This document shows positions 10,238 through 23,044 of a stretch of 64,000 bases of DNA, piece by piece (the first letter of the stretch is position 1; each line of letters starts with the position of its first letter). The notes beneath the pieces were generated by a model, which was not told the DNA's origin, did no database searches, and saw nothing but the letters and a program-made list of their open reading frames with translations. The DNA is taken from positions 22,225,618-22,289,617 of the forward strand of contig CP141128.1 in assembly GCA_035236585.1 (NCBI GenBank), written 5' to 3'. This stretch comes from Warburgia ugandensis. Lineage: Eukaryota > Streptophyta > Magnoliopsida > Canellales > Canellaceae. The translations under genes were made by a program, and so were the position numbers.

Positions 10238-12883
10238 TGTGACGACCCGGGTTTTCTCATGCATTTTTAAATGCAATACCTAATTTCCTAAGGCGGGATG
10301 CATCCCTATTTGAAAACCATTTCATAGAAACCATGCAATGCAGCGGAAAACCTTTTAGTTTTAAACTCATTTTGAAAACCCCGAGTGTCATTTGCCTTCA
10401 CAACAACCAAAGTAGTTTTTGAAAAACTTCAGAAATCATAAATGTTTTTCCCAGGTCTTTCCAGTCACATCACACAGCCCAACTATAATTAAATACAACT
10501 TCATGTCCAAAGGGTTGAGAGTTTACTTACATGTATAACTTTCTTCTTTTTGATTCACTTGCTCATAGCACTAATATCTCCTGAGACGTCTTCTATTTAT
10601 GAGTGAAACTATCCTGAAAAATGTTAAGGATAGGGTGAGTATATACTATACTCAGTAGGAGTCTATCACTACTAGTTTTATAATGCATGCAATGTTTTAA
10701 AATCATATGCTCTTTCCAAAACATGTGCATGTCTGCATACTCAAGTTCAATATCGACATCAAAATCCATTGTCAAACTGAAATACTAATGACTTAAAGGA
10801 TCATATAATCCAAAATCGAAAGTATCATATACATATATATCATAACATCATGATATGCATAAAATGCTTCATGGAATCCAACTCATGGATCTCTAGTATG
10901 GTATGGTCGACCAACCTCATATCATGCCATATGCAATGCACATAAATCATCAAACCATAGGGTCCACTATGCCCACGACCTCCTCGCCGTTTGGTCCCCG
11001 GGTACCTGAGGACACTCGGTCATAGCCTCCACGGGGCCTATGACACGTCGACCTAGTGCCGTGACACCAGTGGTAGCCCCCTGTACCACATGCAGTCGAT
11101 GTAGGGACTTGCCTCTTTTTGGGCATGGTACCCATCCACCTATTAGTGGCAGAGGCCGGGTGGCCAACCCAGACCCCTCGGCATAGCACCCACTGGCTTA
11201 CTTGCCCAAATCACATAAGATTAAATAAGCCAAAACCTCTTATTAAAACTTGTCCTCTTTGGGTCCCTCACAACTGCCTGGCCCTCGGCACTCCAGCATC
11301 TTTTGGCAACCCTCAAGGACATGCAATCTTTGCAAGTGCTTAAATCATGCAATGTATGCACTTGTTTGCAACACATGTACGCGCATAATGTATATGCAAT
11401 CATTTCAAAACATGGCTATGTACAAAGCATTTATCATGCATGCTGAATTAAGTCATGCAAATCAAGTCATATATTTAAAACATATGTTCTCAAAATAATA
11501 ATAGTTCTTTTAAAAGAATCTAATAGTGATAGAGCACTTACCTGGCTAGGTCGCGCTAACCCTTTTGTCCTTGGACGCTCCTGATCATGGTTTGGGGAAT
11601 CAAGGTTAGTTTGACCTATCTTTTATAGGTTTTAGAGTAATTGGTCTTTTTAATTAGGCATTAGGGGTCCATCCCTATGCCTATGGGTGTCCTAAGGTCC
11701 TAATTGGGCCTTGGTATCCTCAGTTTCCCAACGTTCTAGTGGCCACGCCCCACCATCCTATTCTTAGGGTCATGCCCACCTTTGATTGGGCCTTGATTAG
11801 GGATTTTATAGGTTGGATGTGTCCGCGCCGTCGACACGGACACAACGCCTTTTGCGGCGCCTCAATCGGAGCTCTAGATCTCAAGTTATAAGCGTTTTAG
11901 TGTTGTATGTACATAGAGTCTTAAAGACAAAAAGACGAAATGCTAGGGCGCTGCGCGTCTGCAACGTGCGCCCAGCTTCCTTAAGTAACCAAAAGACGAC
12001 GTGCTGCTAGCGCGCTGCGCATCTGCGGCGTGCTCCTCAGTGGGCACGTCTGCAAACACGCGGTACGCTCCACCTGTCTTTCTCTTTAGCGGGCGCATCC
12101 CTAGACGCGCCCGTTTGGTTTTTCAAACAGAGATGACGTGGAACGTTCCGACTGGAACGTTCCGTCGTCTGGGGGACCGGGGCATCGTCAGGACACCCTG
12201 GTTCGACCCCTGTCGAACCAGTGCGGCCCAGGGAACGTCCCTGGGTCCTTGGTGGCTCTCCTGGGCTCTGTTTTGCATGGTTTTTCATGCAAAAACTTAG
12301 GGGAATTGACCTTGGAACTATGGGGGAGATGGGTTTTGAGCGATCTCGGACGTACCTGGCTCGTTGCTGGGTTTTTCTCCTCATTTTCCCCTCTAGGTCA
12401 CTGCTTCACGATTGGTTTTCTCCAAGGTTTTGGGCTGCCATTAGAGGCACCCAAGAGCTCTATTTATAGAGCTAAGAGAGGGTTCTGGAGGGGGCTCTCA
12501 CCGCCTTTGAATGGCGGTGGAGAAACCTCCAGAATGGCGGTGATTTCTCCTTAAATCACTGCCGTTCTAGAACCCTCTAGAGGTTGAAGATGACGGGGTG
12601 CCCATATCAAAACGGGCCCCTGTGTTTTTCAGGTTAAGTCGTTTTTGTGAAATTTACAGTTTTGCCCTTGAACTTCAAAGGGTCATATCTTGCTCATTTT
12701 AACTCCGTTTGGGTGATTTTGGTCTCGTTGGATTCCTTTTTCCGAGACGCATCTAATGGCACCACTTTTAGGACCAAATTTCTTGGTCTAGTCAAGGCGA
12801 CTAGTGAAATGACCAAAATGCCTTTATCTTTAAAACTGAACTTTTCATGGGATTTTAATATTACAAAAATTGGGGTCATTACA
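10238..12883 (+). mobile_element. Solo LTR, TGTGACG family, with ATATC duplication
   Basis: This 2646-bp block runs from TGTGACGACCCGGG to GGGTCATTACA and is flanked by ATATC at 10233-10237 and 12884-12888. It aligns in reverse over its length with 26757-29437. No internal region, primer site or pol is present, so it is the product of LTR-LTR recombination. The core promoter sits at about 12456-12473. Frames inside (for example 11813-12010, 12138-12554 and 12037-12384 minus) follow from its GC-rich part and are not conserved as frames in the partner copy. Lineage is not determinable without an internal domain; gypsy is likely. Confidence 0.88.
12456..12473 (+). promoter_or_regulatory. Hairpin-embedded TATA box of the TGTGACG solo LTR
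   Basis: AGCTCTAT and ATAGAGCT (8-bp arms) flank a two-base loop and contain TATTTATAG, a plausible TATA element. The inverted partner LTR has a hairpin at the matching place with different bases in the arms (27128-27145). Promoter function is inferred from sequence only. Confidence 0.5.
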
Positions 12884-14704
12884 ATATCTTTATTGATTGA
12901 ATGGGAAAATACATTAGAAACAGTGCGTATGATACATAGATGTAAATCTAAAAATAATGTGCATTTCCTAAGCCTAAAAATTGATTCAAATTAAAGCTAA
13001 AACACACTATAAATCTCTAAATCTAAACTAATATAACATATAAATTAAACCCAAAAGTGGATTAGAGAGAAAGGATGGGTGGAATGATAGGACTAGCTAA
13101 GGGAAAAGATGCCTAGAACTAGTTCCAATTTCAAGCAAAAATGTGAAATTCAAGTAAGGGAAATGAAATATTCAAGCTTTTTATTCTCTTGGATGTCACT
13201 ACTAGAAGATAAGTAATTTTGGATCTTTGATGAATAGTAAGATAAACTAAGAAGGTGGAAGCAAAGAACTAAGTGAAAACCAAGAGGAATTATGAGTGTG
13301 AAACCTAAGCAACAAACAAACTATGAATGCAAGAATGTAAAGCAAAACTATTAAACTACAATTGTAGTGTAAATCAAGATAAAATATTAAGAATACAAAT
13401 TAAGAACATCCCAAAAGAAATTCAGAGTCCAAAGATCCAAGAATCACCAAGCTAGAGTGCAACTTTAAGGTTTTCTCACAAAACTTCTTCTCATAAAAAA
13501 GAGGTGGAATGCATGGGCTTTTATAGATTTTTGGATTTTCAATTGGATGGAACCTATTCTAAGAAGGGAAAGTGGATCTAGATCTAGGTTTCAATGAGGA
13601 AAAGTTAGGTGGAGCGTGAGGTAAGCAAGTGAAGTAATAGATAACATCATGGCTGGCTGCCATGTAATTAGAAAGGGGGAAGGCACACCATCTTAGGAAG
13701 GCAACTTAGAGCACCTTCTCTTTTAATTGCCGGAACTTTGATTATTGGAAAGAGATATAAATGGGAAGGAAAATGGTAGGAAAAATGGAAAGGAATCCAT
13801 GGTTTTAATGTGCTTTTATTTAAAGTAGATCTAGGTGTTTCCTTATAAGGAAACCACCAAATATGATAACTAATCAAGGGGGAGGTGTCACCTTCTTATG
13901 AAGGTGGCTCCCTCCTTAATCAAAAATCATGGAAACCCTAATTGAGGAAAGATGGAAGTGGAAAGTGGAAAGTGAGATTTCTCACTTAATTGGTCCACCT
14001 ATACATGATCATCTTACCTTTTACAAACATCTCTCAGAATCTTCCAATTATCCCTTGAAAATCACACTTTTGGTAAGAGATAATTGATTGAATTGATCAT
14101 CCAATCATGTGACTCCATGTGACGGGGCTCCATGTGGCTTGATGGCTCACTTTGATTGCTCATTTCTTGATGGATTGAATGCTAAGTCCTTTGGCTTCAA
14201 AGCTAGAATGTCTTAGCTTCCTTAGGCTCCTAGTTAAATTAGAAAACCTCATGTATGGCTCCAATTCTCATGCAATGTGGTGAAATTGTATGGCTTTTTG
14301 CATGGACCATTTTAGCTACCTTCAATGCCTCCCATTACCTTCTTTAAACTTCATTTGATTGACTTAATATGATCTTGAAGCTTGATTTGCTTTGAAATGA
14401 TGAATTTTAGGTCTTTGGCTTCTTTTGGTCTTGATCTTCAAATCTCATCTTACTTGATCTTGATCGCTAGATCATCTTCTCAACACCTACAAAGACTAAA
14501 AACTCTAATTAAATTCTAAAAAATTATGAGCATTTGCATAATTACACTAGATTAGCTTCTAAACTTATAAAATATCAAACTTTTGAATTATTAGTAAAAA
14601 ATGCATGTATTATGAAATTTCAAAAAAAACCATTGAATGACACTATATTTTATTACACATGGGCTAATAAGGTACTTTTTATATATAATTGAACACTTAT
14701 TACA

Positions 14705-16500
14705 CTCCCAACAAGTAATTTGCTAGTCCTAGGCAAAATATGTGAAAAATCATAAAAACAAAATGGTTGCCATTTTCATAGGTACTTATGATTGCATTTA
14801 GCATATGTAGCGAGCCCTTAAACCCTAAGGTTACCCATAGTGGATGAGTTAAGCCTCGTGAGAGTTTGCAGTGAAAATACCTGCAAAATTTTGTAAGGTG
14901 AAGTTCTTTTATTTAAAGAATTCTCATTCATTAGCAATCTATTAGCTTAAAAATTCTATAAGTTACCCATATACCAAAGCCATCTTATTACAGTTATATC
15001 TCAGAGTGCAATGTGTGTATGGCTACATAAGTCAAGACTCCTAAATACATATGCTTATACTCGGTTAGAAAAATATTTAGACCTCAAAGTTTCACTTGTA
15101 TACACTTAGAAAAGAAGCTTTGAGAGAAAAAGGTGTCAAACAATTTTCTCTATATATATGACAGAATCCAATAAAATTAGTGGGTCAAATAATTTTATAA
15201 GCACGGATGAGACAAAGGATTGTGATCCCTAAGAATAGATGCCATTACCAAACTAATAGGGATAGTTTATCTTAATTCCTTCCTATTTATATCCTCATTA
15301 GGCTATTTTTCACTTTAAGATCAATAGACATTTAGATAGGAAGAAACGTAGGCTTAGATAGGTTTTAAAAGAAGGATATAAGGATTCAAAGTTCAAATCT
15401 AAGTAGATGTCTTCTATTGAATCTTGGATGACTTGTTCTATTAAATACACTAAATTGAATATCTTTTCAATTTTTCTTTTCTCTCTTCACTTTTCACTTT
15501 TCTTTTCTTTTGTTGATACTTCTTTTTTTTTCTTTTTTTCTTTAAAGAAAGGGTTCTCTTTATAAATACTTTTGATATTTTTCATTTCTTAGAACTTTGT
15601 CCTTTTTTGAACTTTTTCTATCATCTCCACTCGTTTTTTAAAGGTAGGTAATGGATATTCTTACTAAGGTTTCTTTGGGTTAGGGCAAATAGGGTTTTAA
15701 AAAGAAAAGGCTTACCAATAGGCTCAAAGGGTCTAACTAGTGGTATAATATACTGGGTAGGAGTTATATCTTTGGGCTAAAACAAGGATGGCCTATATCA
15801 TTTCTTACGTTTCTTAAAGCCTATTTGATTCAATAAATGTACAAGAAAGAAAGTTAGTAGTCTTTTTTATTCTTGGTAATTGACCAAAACAAAGATATTG
15901 TGAACTTCAAAGTAATGTTTGCTAAAGAAAATAGGGAATTATATAACCCTCAAAAAGATGATAGTCTCTAAAACTCACTTGGGTATATAGGTCTCCCCTG
16001 ATTTCCTTAGGTCACTAAGTCATACCATCTATTAGTCTAGATTATGTACATTTTATAAGTATTTTTTGAGATTTAACTTTCATAAAATACTTTGGGATAT
16101 AAATAAAATGCAGAATTAACCACATGAATTTCTATTAAGAAGTTAAGGTAGTGGAAATACAAAACTTCACATAATCCAATTCTTATCATAGTAAAGGAAA
16201 TTTGACCTTCAAAACTTTGAAAAACTTAGATAAATTTAAAAAATAAAATTGAAGTACACAAAACCTCAAAAATCTCATATATGTCTACAGCCCCCAACCT
16301 AAACTAAAAACTGTCCCCAATGTTTTGAAATATAGGACACCTTTGTAATAAATGAGTGATGTAGAATAATGAGAGTCTAAAATCCATGGGTTGCCTCTCA
16401 ATGAGCACCAAGTTTAACATCTTCAACCAAACATATAATGCCCATATGAATGCAATTTTAATGATAAATGCTGATCCTACGATTGATGTAGGTGTCAATA
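14705..16500 (-). mobile_element. Athila-like 3' noncoding region
   Basis: This lies between the 3' LTR and pol of the minus-strand element. It begins with the complement of a polypurine tract and the CAACAAGTAATTTGCTAGTCCT block, then a GTTTGCAGTGAA block at about 14860. Both recur at 23045-23960 and 59583-61330. It is long, T-rich and without a credible frame. Intact Athila-type elements may carry an envelope-like gene in this part; none is visible here. Confidence 0.7.
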
Positions 16501-18370
16501 GACATGCTAATGTGGGTCATGATATATTGCTTCTTTAAGTAATGTTTTTTCCAATTCTGAGTTTGCCAACTCTAAGTAGGGTTTCATCCTTTACTCATTG
16601 ACTTTGGAGATCTCTTCATCTTTTACTATCTCAATGGCCTGTGAGGATATATAGTATGTACTTTATAGGGTCTAGTGGATCGAAATCAAAGTTTTTTAAG
16701 GAATAAATGTAATATAGAAATATACAATAGCACTTTTTATCCTAGGATAAAGGACTTTTGCGATATGTGTCTATCATGATCATGCTTCATGTAATCATTA
16801 TATAGTTTTGCTGACTCATACGCATCTTTTCTGAGCTCATCCAACTCATTGAGTTGGAGTTTCCTATGGGTCCCAACAGTATCTAGATCAAAATTAAGCT
16901 TGTAATGCCCCAATATGCTTTATGCTCTAATTTTATTGGTATGTGGTAGGCCTTTCCACAAACTAGGCGGTAGGGTAGCATGCTTATAAGAGTCTTAAAT
17001 GTAGTTCAGTATGCCCATAAAGCATCATAAAGCCTCAAACACTTTATTACAAAAATGTTTGCCCCCATCAATAATTATAGCCCAAGATGTACTAAAGCGT
17101 GCAAATATATTTTCTTTTAAGAACTTGACCACCACCCTGTGGTCATTGGTCTTGCAAGGTACAACTTTCACTCACTTTGACACATAATCCAACCCCACAA
17201 GGATGTACAGATAACTACAAGAGTTAGGTAAAGGTCCTATAAATCAATGCCTCAAACATCAAAACCTCAATGATCAAAATAGGGTTTAGGAGATTCATAT
17301 TTCTTTTTCCTATGCTCCTTAACTATTGGCATCTAGCATATGCAGTAAGCACGTGAATCTCTGAAAATAGTAGGCCAATAAAAATCGCACTATAAAATCA
17401 TTGTAGCTCCTTTCTAGAACTGAAGTGGGCCCCACATGCATAGTGATGACAAAAGGAAATGATTCTGTGATGTTCATTATTAGGTATGCATCCCCTAATG
17501 ACCTAATCAGGATAGTACGTAAACACGTATGCATTGTTCCAACTAAGGTTTTTAACCTCAGCAATAAATATTTTCCTATCTTGTTTAGACCAATGACTAG
17601 GCGTTTGACCAATGACAAGATAATTGACTACATCCACATATCAAGGCAACTAAGAGATGTGCAAGAGCTGTTCATCTGGAAAGATTTCTTTTATAGGCAC
17701 ATTTTCACTAGTAGACTCTACAATTAATCTAGATAAGTGGTTTACTACAACATTTTCTAAATCTTTCTTATCCTAATTTTCTAAATCAAATTCCTATAGC
17801 TATAAGATTCATTGGATTAGCCAAGGTTTAGCATCCTTCTTAGAAGAAGGTATTTTAACACTGCATGGTCCAAATAGATAATGATCTTAAATCCTAGCAA
17901 GTATGATCGAAATTTATCTAGTGCAACTACAACTACCAACAACTCATTTTCTATATTAGAATAATTGAATTGGGCATCATTGAGTGCCTTGCTAGCATAG
18001 TATATACCATGGGAAAGTTTATCAATACGTTGCCCCAAAACATCCCCTATCATATAGTCTGAAGTATCACACATTATTATGAGTGGTGCATTCCAATCTT
18101 GCAGTTAAGTTATAGGTGTAGAAGTTAATTCAGCCTTTAAGCATTCAAATGCTTTCTCACAATTTTCATCACAGTCAAAGTTGCCTCCCTCATAAGTAAA
18201 TTGCATATGGGCTTAGCAATTTCACTAAATTCCTTGATGAATCTTTTATAAAAACCAACAAGGCCTAAAAATGGGCGAATTTATTTCACCATCCTTGGAG
18301 GAAGGTTAGAGATTAGATCCACTTTGGTTTTATCTACTCTATACCATAGTGTGATATAATTTGTGACACC
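16500..18370 (-). pseudogene. Athila-like pol remnant: RT tail, RNase H, integrase
   Basis: Minus-strand translation with many shifts parallels the better copy at 61331-63853. Visible parts are an RT thumb piece (VDKTKVDLISNLPP at about 18300), RNase H ([19 protein letters not shown] at 18074-18020, [32 protein letters not shown]), the integrase zinc-binding region at about 17400, and core remains down to about 16550. Reading is cut at 18370 by an LTR-like fragment, so the upstream RT, gag and leader are missing. It is clearly inactive. Confidence 0.8.
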
Positions 18371-18600
18371 CCAGGTTTTCAAAATAATTTTTGAAAACTT
18401 TTTTGAAATTTGGGATATTGCTTGTTTGAAATTCATTTCGAAACAAAACAGTAAAAAAAAAAATTTGACAATTTTTCTAAAAATGTGGTTCTTGTTGAAA
18501 GAGAACAATGTCTAGGTAGCCCTCTCAGTGTGTATGCATTTTCCCTACAAGAAAGAACAAAACTGTATTGCTTTGGCCAAAGCAGACAATATACACATTG
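18371..18600 (+). mobile_element. LTR-like fragment with TGTGACACCCC start
   Basis: It starts TGTGACACCCCAGGTTTTC, close to the start of the TGTGACG solo LTRs. It ends near AAAGCAGACAATAT, a block also seen near the U5 end of the TRIM-like LTRs. It separates Athila pol from an Athila LTR piece. No duplication was found at its edges. It may be a truncated solo LTR or a recombination product. Confidence 0.45.
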
Positions 18601-18894
18601 ATTTAGCTTTGAAATGTTGAATTTTAGGCTTTGGCCTTCATTTCATCTTGATCTCGACCATTGGATCATCTTCTCAACACCTACAAAAGATGAAAAACTC
18701 TAATTAAATCTTAAAAAATTATGACCATTCACATACTGACTCTAGATTAGCTTCTAAACCTGTAAAATATTAAACTTTTGAATTATTAGGTGAGAAATGC
18801 ATGTGTTATGAAATTGTAAAAAAACCATAGAAAAACACTATTTTATCACATGGGCTTTTAATTAGGTACTTTTTATACAAAATTGAAGACTTAT
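18601..18894 (-). mobile_element. Second LTR fragment of the 9.3-18.9 kb Athila-like element
   Basis: It is nearly collinear with 14387-14704: GCTTTGAAATG, ATCATCTTCTCAACACCTAC, then TTAGCTTCTAAACCTGTAAAATAT. It is probably the U3 side of the 5' LTR. The primer-site side and the leader between it and pol are deleted. Confidence 0.6.
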
Positions 18895-19543
18895 CAATAG
18901 GATCAGATATACAAGGAGGATATTGTGTGAATTTAAAGCAACAAATTATTCTACTATCATGATTCTAAGGGATTTATACTAGAAAGATTACAAGATGAGG
19001 TGATAAATGATTAAATGAATGAGATTGATTTCAGATAATTAACTATGATTAAATGTCAAGACTAGATATTATCAAAATTAGCATTAGGGCTACCACTAGT
19101 CATTCCTCTTTATAACTCAAGAAGTAGATTGAAACTATGATCTTTTTCTTAGAATGTGATTTCTTTGAAAATTTAACTTAAAAATCATTAATCACTAAAA
19201 ACTAGATAGATTACCAAATCCTAAGTATTCTATGTAAAACCTTACTATAATAAATCAAGTTTTAGATCTAAATATTCATTATGAAAGGTAATGGCATTGA
19301 ATCAAAGAATTATACTAATAGTAATTCTATTTTTTTTCTAAATTGAGACAAATTTTACATTAAATTTTCTAAGACATGAGATATTAGGAATTAATGAGTG
19401 TTAGTCACCAATATTATGCTAGGATCAATCTAATCCTAAGCAAAAACAAACTAGCATAACATAATTTATTATTTAACATAAATTAATTAAATATATATTA
19501 AAGTAATAAAAATTTAAATAAATTAACCTTATCTAAAGCTTGC
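18895..19543 (-). mobile_element. Left part of a third Athila-like LTR (continues at 22171)
   Basis: This is AT-rich sequence without a gene, separated from its probable continuation by the LINE at 19544-22170. The assignment rests on the Athila LTR end at 23044 needing an LTR body to its left. The usual left-end motif was not found, so the left side is truncated or fused to the preceding LTR fragment. Confidence 0.35.
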
Positions 19544-22170
19544 AACTCCGCCAATGCATGTCCCAAGCCTAGATGAAAAAGGAGGAGGGTCTTGTGTTAG
19601 GTGTTAGTCAACAAAGAAGAAGTTAAAGATGATTTTGATTTTGTTATTTTTTTCCCACTTGTAAATGAATATGCCTTTGTATATTCAATTGTAAGTAAGA
19701 AGAGAACAGAATGGAAACCATCTCCAGGTTCTTTAAAGTATGCAATCCCAACATGACATTAATCCAAAACTAACATTCCCTCAAGCTAAGGCCTACCCTA
19801 TAAGCAATGCACTATGTTAGATCCCGGGTGCAGTGAAAAATGGGCAAGGGATGCTTGGGCATTCCCCTGGAAGTGACATTCTACATCGGATGTCTAGTGT
19901 AGTGAAAAATGGTCAAGGCTATTAAACCGCCCCTCAGAAGTGATGCACTGCATTAGAACCCAGGTGCAGTGAAAAGTGGGCATGGGTTCATGCCATGAAG
20001 GTCGACAAGTGTGTGAGTAAATAGGCTATTTCAAGAACATAAGATTCGTATTGGCACATGGAATATAGGGATATTGACAAGTAAGAGTCTGGAGTTAGTA
20101 GATACGATGAAACATAGGAGAGTCAGCATCGCTTGTATCCATGAAACTAAGTGGAAAGGAGCTAAAACTAGAAAAATTGATGGGTATAAAATCCAGTACA
20201 CATATATGGATAATCATAGAAATGGCGTAGGAATAATAGTGGATAAAGAATTAAAGGATAAAGTTGTGGACCTTAAAAGAATCAGTGATAGAAACTTGTT
20301 CTAAGAGAGCTAATCATAAATGTTATAAGTGCATACGCATCATAAGTAGGGTTGAAGATACAATCAAGAGACAGTTTTGGGTAGATACGGAGGGAATCAT
20401 GCAAGAAATTCCCAACACTGAGGGAATAGTTACAGGAGCAAACTTAAATGGCTATGTAGGAAAAGAAAGGGAACAACATGATAAGATACATGGAGGGTAT
20501 GGTATAGGAGAACGAAATGAGATGGAGGAAACTATCCATTTTGTTTTGGCATATAACTTGGCCATTGCAAATACATTCTTTAAGAAGAGGGATGAAAACT
20601 TATTAACCTTTAAAAGTGGACTCCATAATAGCCAAATAGACTTTTTTCTACTCAGGAATATTGAAAGATCAATGTGTAAGGATTGTAAGGTGATAGCTGG
20701 TGAGAGTTTAACCTCACAACATAGGTTAATGTTTATGAATATCTATATTGAAAGATGGAAGAGAGGAAATGCACTTAATAGGTATCCAAAAACTAAGTGG
20801 TGGAACTTAAAAGGAGAGAAAATAACCTTTTTCCCAAATGAGTTGGTGGTAGAAGGAAACTAGAACTATGAAACAAAAATAAACACCATGTGGACTAATA
20901 TGGCTGAGTCCATTAAAAAAGTGAAAAAAGATATCTTAAGAGTATCTAAAGGTAAAAGACCATTAGTAAAGGAAACATGGTAGTAGAGTAAAACAATGTA
21001 AAAAGTTATTAAGAAAAACGGGTGTGTTTTAAAGCATGGTAGAAGACTAGAAATAATGAAAACTATGAATAGTATAAGAATGTTAAAAAGATTGCTAAGA
21101 GAATAGTAAACAAGGCTAAAGTTAAGGCATATGATGACCTGTATAGTAGACTAGGATCAGGAGAAGGGGAGAAAGATGTGTTTAAACTTACAAAAAAAAA
21201 GAGATCAGAAGGGTAAGGACTTAGACCATGTTAGGAGCACTAAAAATGATGATCAAAGGGTACTAGTCAAAGATTATGAGATCAAACAGCATTGAGCTTA
21301 CACCTTTTTATGTTGGTTATGGATGAGTCAACAAATCATCTACATGAGGAGATTCCATGGTGCATACTATTTGCAGATGATATAGTCTTAATTGATAAGA
21401 CAAGGGAGGGCATAAACACAAAGCTAGAGTTATGGAGAGAAGTATTAGAATCTAAAGGATTTAAAATCAGCTGAACTAAGACAGAATATGTGGAATGCAA
21501 TTTTAGCAAGGAGAGGAGTAGGAGTGGAACACCAGTTAAGATTGATAACCAAGAAGTCCCTATAAAATATCACTTTTGGTACGTAGGATCAATGATTCAT
21601 AAGAGTGGAGAGATTAAGAGGGAGGTTAGCCAGAGAATCCAAGCAAGTTGGAACAAATAGAGATGTGCATCTAGAGTTTTGTGTGATAGGCAGGTGCCAC
21701 TCAAACTAAAAAGAAAATTCTATAGGATGGCCATAAGGCTAGCCATGCTCTATGGATCAGAGTGTTGGGTAGTTAAAGGAACATCATGTTCATAGCATGA
21801 GGTCAAGAAAATGAGGATGTTGAGATGGATGAGTAACAAGACAAAAAAGGATAGATTTAGGAATGCAACATTAGAGGAAACTTAGGGGTTGCACAAATAG
21901 GTAACAAGATGAGGGAGATTAGACTTAGATGGTTTGGACTAATCCAATGGAGACCCAAAACGGCACTAGTTAGGAGTGAGGCAATATAAGTAAAAGGTTC
22001 TAAAAGGGAAAGGGGAAGGCCCAAAAGAATGTGAATAGAAGTGGTGAGAAAAGATTTTAAAACTTTGGGATTAAATGAAGCCGTGGTACTTAATAAAGGG
22101 GAATGAAGGAACAAGATTCATGTGGCCAACTCCTAATTAGGATAAGATCTTGATAATGATGATGATGATG
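19544..22170 (+). mobile_element. RTE-type LINE copy A, internally deleted
   Basis: This non-LTR retrotransposon starts AACTCCGCCAATGC and ends in a (GAT)n tail (about 22155-22170). It has one unit of the 5' leader repeat (19588-19752) and three shorter leader repeats (19793-19990). An endonuclease region with a HETKWKGA motif lies at about 20140 (QETKWKGA in the other copies). The RT tail has the catalytic FADD box (ILFADDIVL at about 21365-21391), and the element's C-terminal domain with a GxERGRPKR-like block follows (about 21995-22030). About 735 bp of central RT present in copies B and C is missing at about 21286-21292. Frames are broken in many places. No convincing duplication was found. 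Confidence 0.85.
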
Positions 22171-23044
22171 CTCGATGAACTTGTGAATGCATGATGAGAA
22201 TTAGTTAATGTTAGCAAATACTCCTTATCTCCTTGAGCCCCCCCACTCACCTATCATTGACTCTCTCCTCCAATCACTCCATTCATTGATGAAAGTAGAA
22301 TGGTTCTAGGTGCTTTCTCTCTGTAGCATTAGTAGCTCCTTATTGTTTGCAAGAGGTCTAGCAACCTTTCTTGTGACACATTATTGCATCATAAAGCTAT
22401 CATCCTTAACATCTCCACCCTTCATTCCTCAATCCATTTCCAATTACTTATTTTTTAGTTGATCTTCACTTTAAGAAACTATCAAGTGAAATCCCTCATC
22501 ATCACGTGATATCACATACACTCCCTTATCATCCTTATGTTATACATTATTCCATTTTATACATTCCCAACCTTTATGGGTGATTAATGTGTGTAAGAAT
22601 GGAGTAACTGGGGCCCATGTATGATTTCCACTTTCATACCATAGTGTGAGTAGTTTTAAGCTTGCATGAGTTTGATGGTGGAATAGATGAAATAATCCTC
22701 AAAGAATTGGGCTTCTGCTTCTTCACTTGAACTGGTTCATAAAAATTAAATCGAGCAGAGCTATCCAATTGCATTTAAGCTTGATCAATGAGATAAAGTG
22801 CTAATTAGCCTAATCTCTCTACTTGGATATTAATGTATAACCTATATAACATAGAAATTTTGAATTACTATTATTTTAGCAATGGTTTTAAATATAATTA
22901 CCCTCGAAAAGCGATCTAGCCCTAAAAATACACCAAATTATGGTTTTAGTACAAATCGATCATACGAGTGTAAAAGTGATCAATCTAATGCATTAACACA
23001 ATACAAATTTTGAAGTTTTTGGATACAAAATTGAGCACTCAACA
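22171..23044 (-). mobile_element. Right part of the third Athila-like LTR
   Basis: It ends TTGAGCACTCAACA at 23044, followed by the CACCCTCCAACCAGCATTTTG block of the Athila 3' noncoding region. This is the same junction as at 14704 and 59582. No gene is present. T-rich and C-rich stretches at 22240-22560 hold only chance frames. Confidence 0.6.

Larger units (their letters stand above)
9334..14704 (-). mobile_element. Athila-like LTR (3' LTR of a minus-strand element) with nested solo LTR
   Basis: The left end TGTTGAGAGTTTTCC with the following AAGTATACAGTTAATCAATTG block matches the layout of the Athila LTR left ends at 52636 and 57831. The right end (GAACACTTATTACA at 14704) is followed at once by CTCCCAACAAGTAATTTGCTAGTCCT, the same polypurine-complement and 3' noncoding text found after the other Athila LTRs at 23044 and 59582. 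A solo LTR of another family occupies 10238-12883. Without it the LTR is about 2.7 kb. No gene is present. The five bases before 9334 (GTGGG) could not be matched on the far side, which is deleted or rearranged. Confidence 0.7.

Noticed and set aside
11813-12554. GC-rich frames (65 to 138 codons) on both strands
   Set aside because: Inside the solo LTR at 10238-12883. The homologous LTR at 26757-29437 does not keep these frames.
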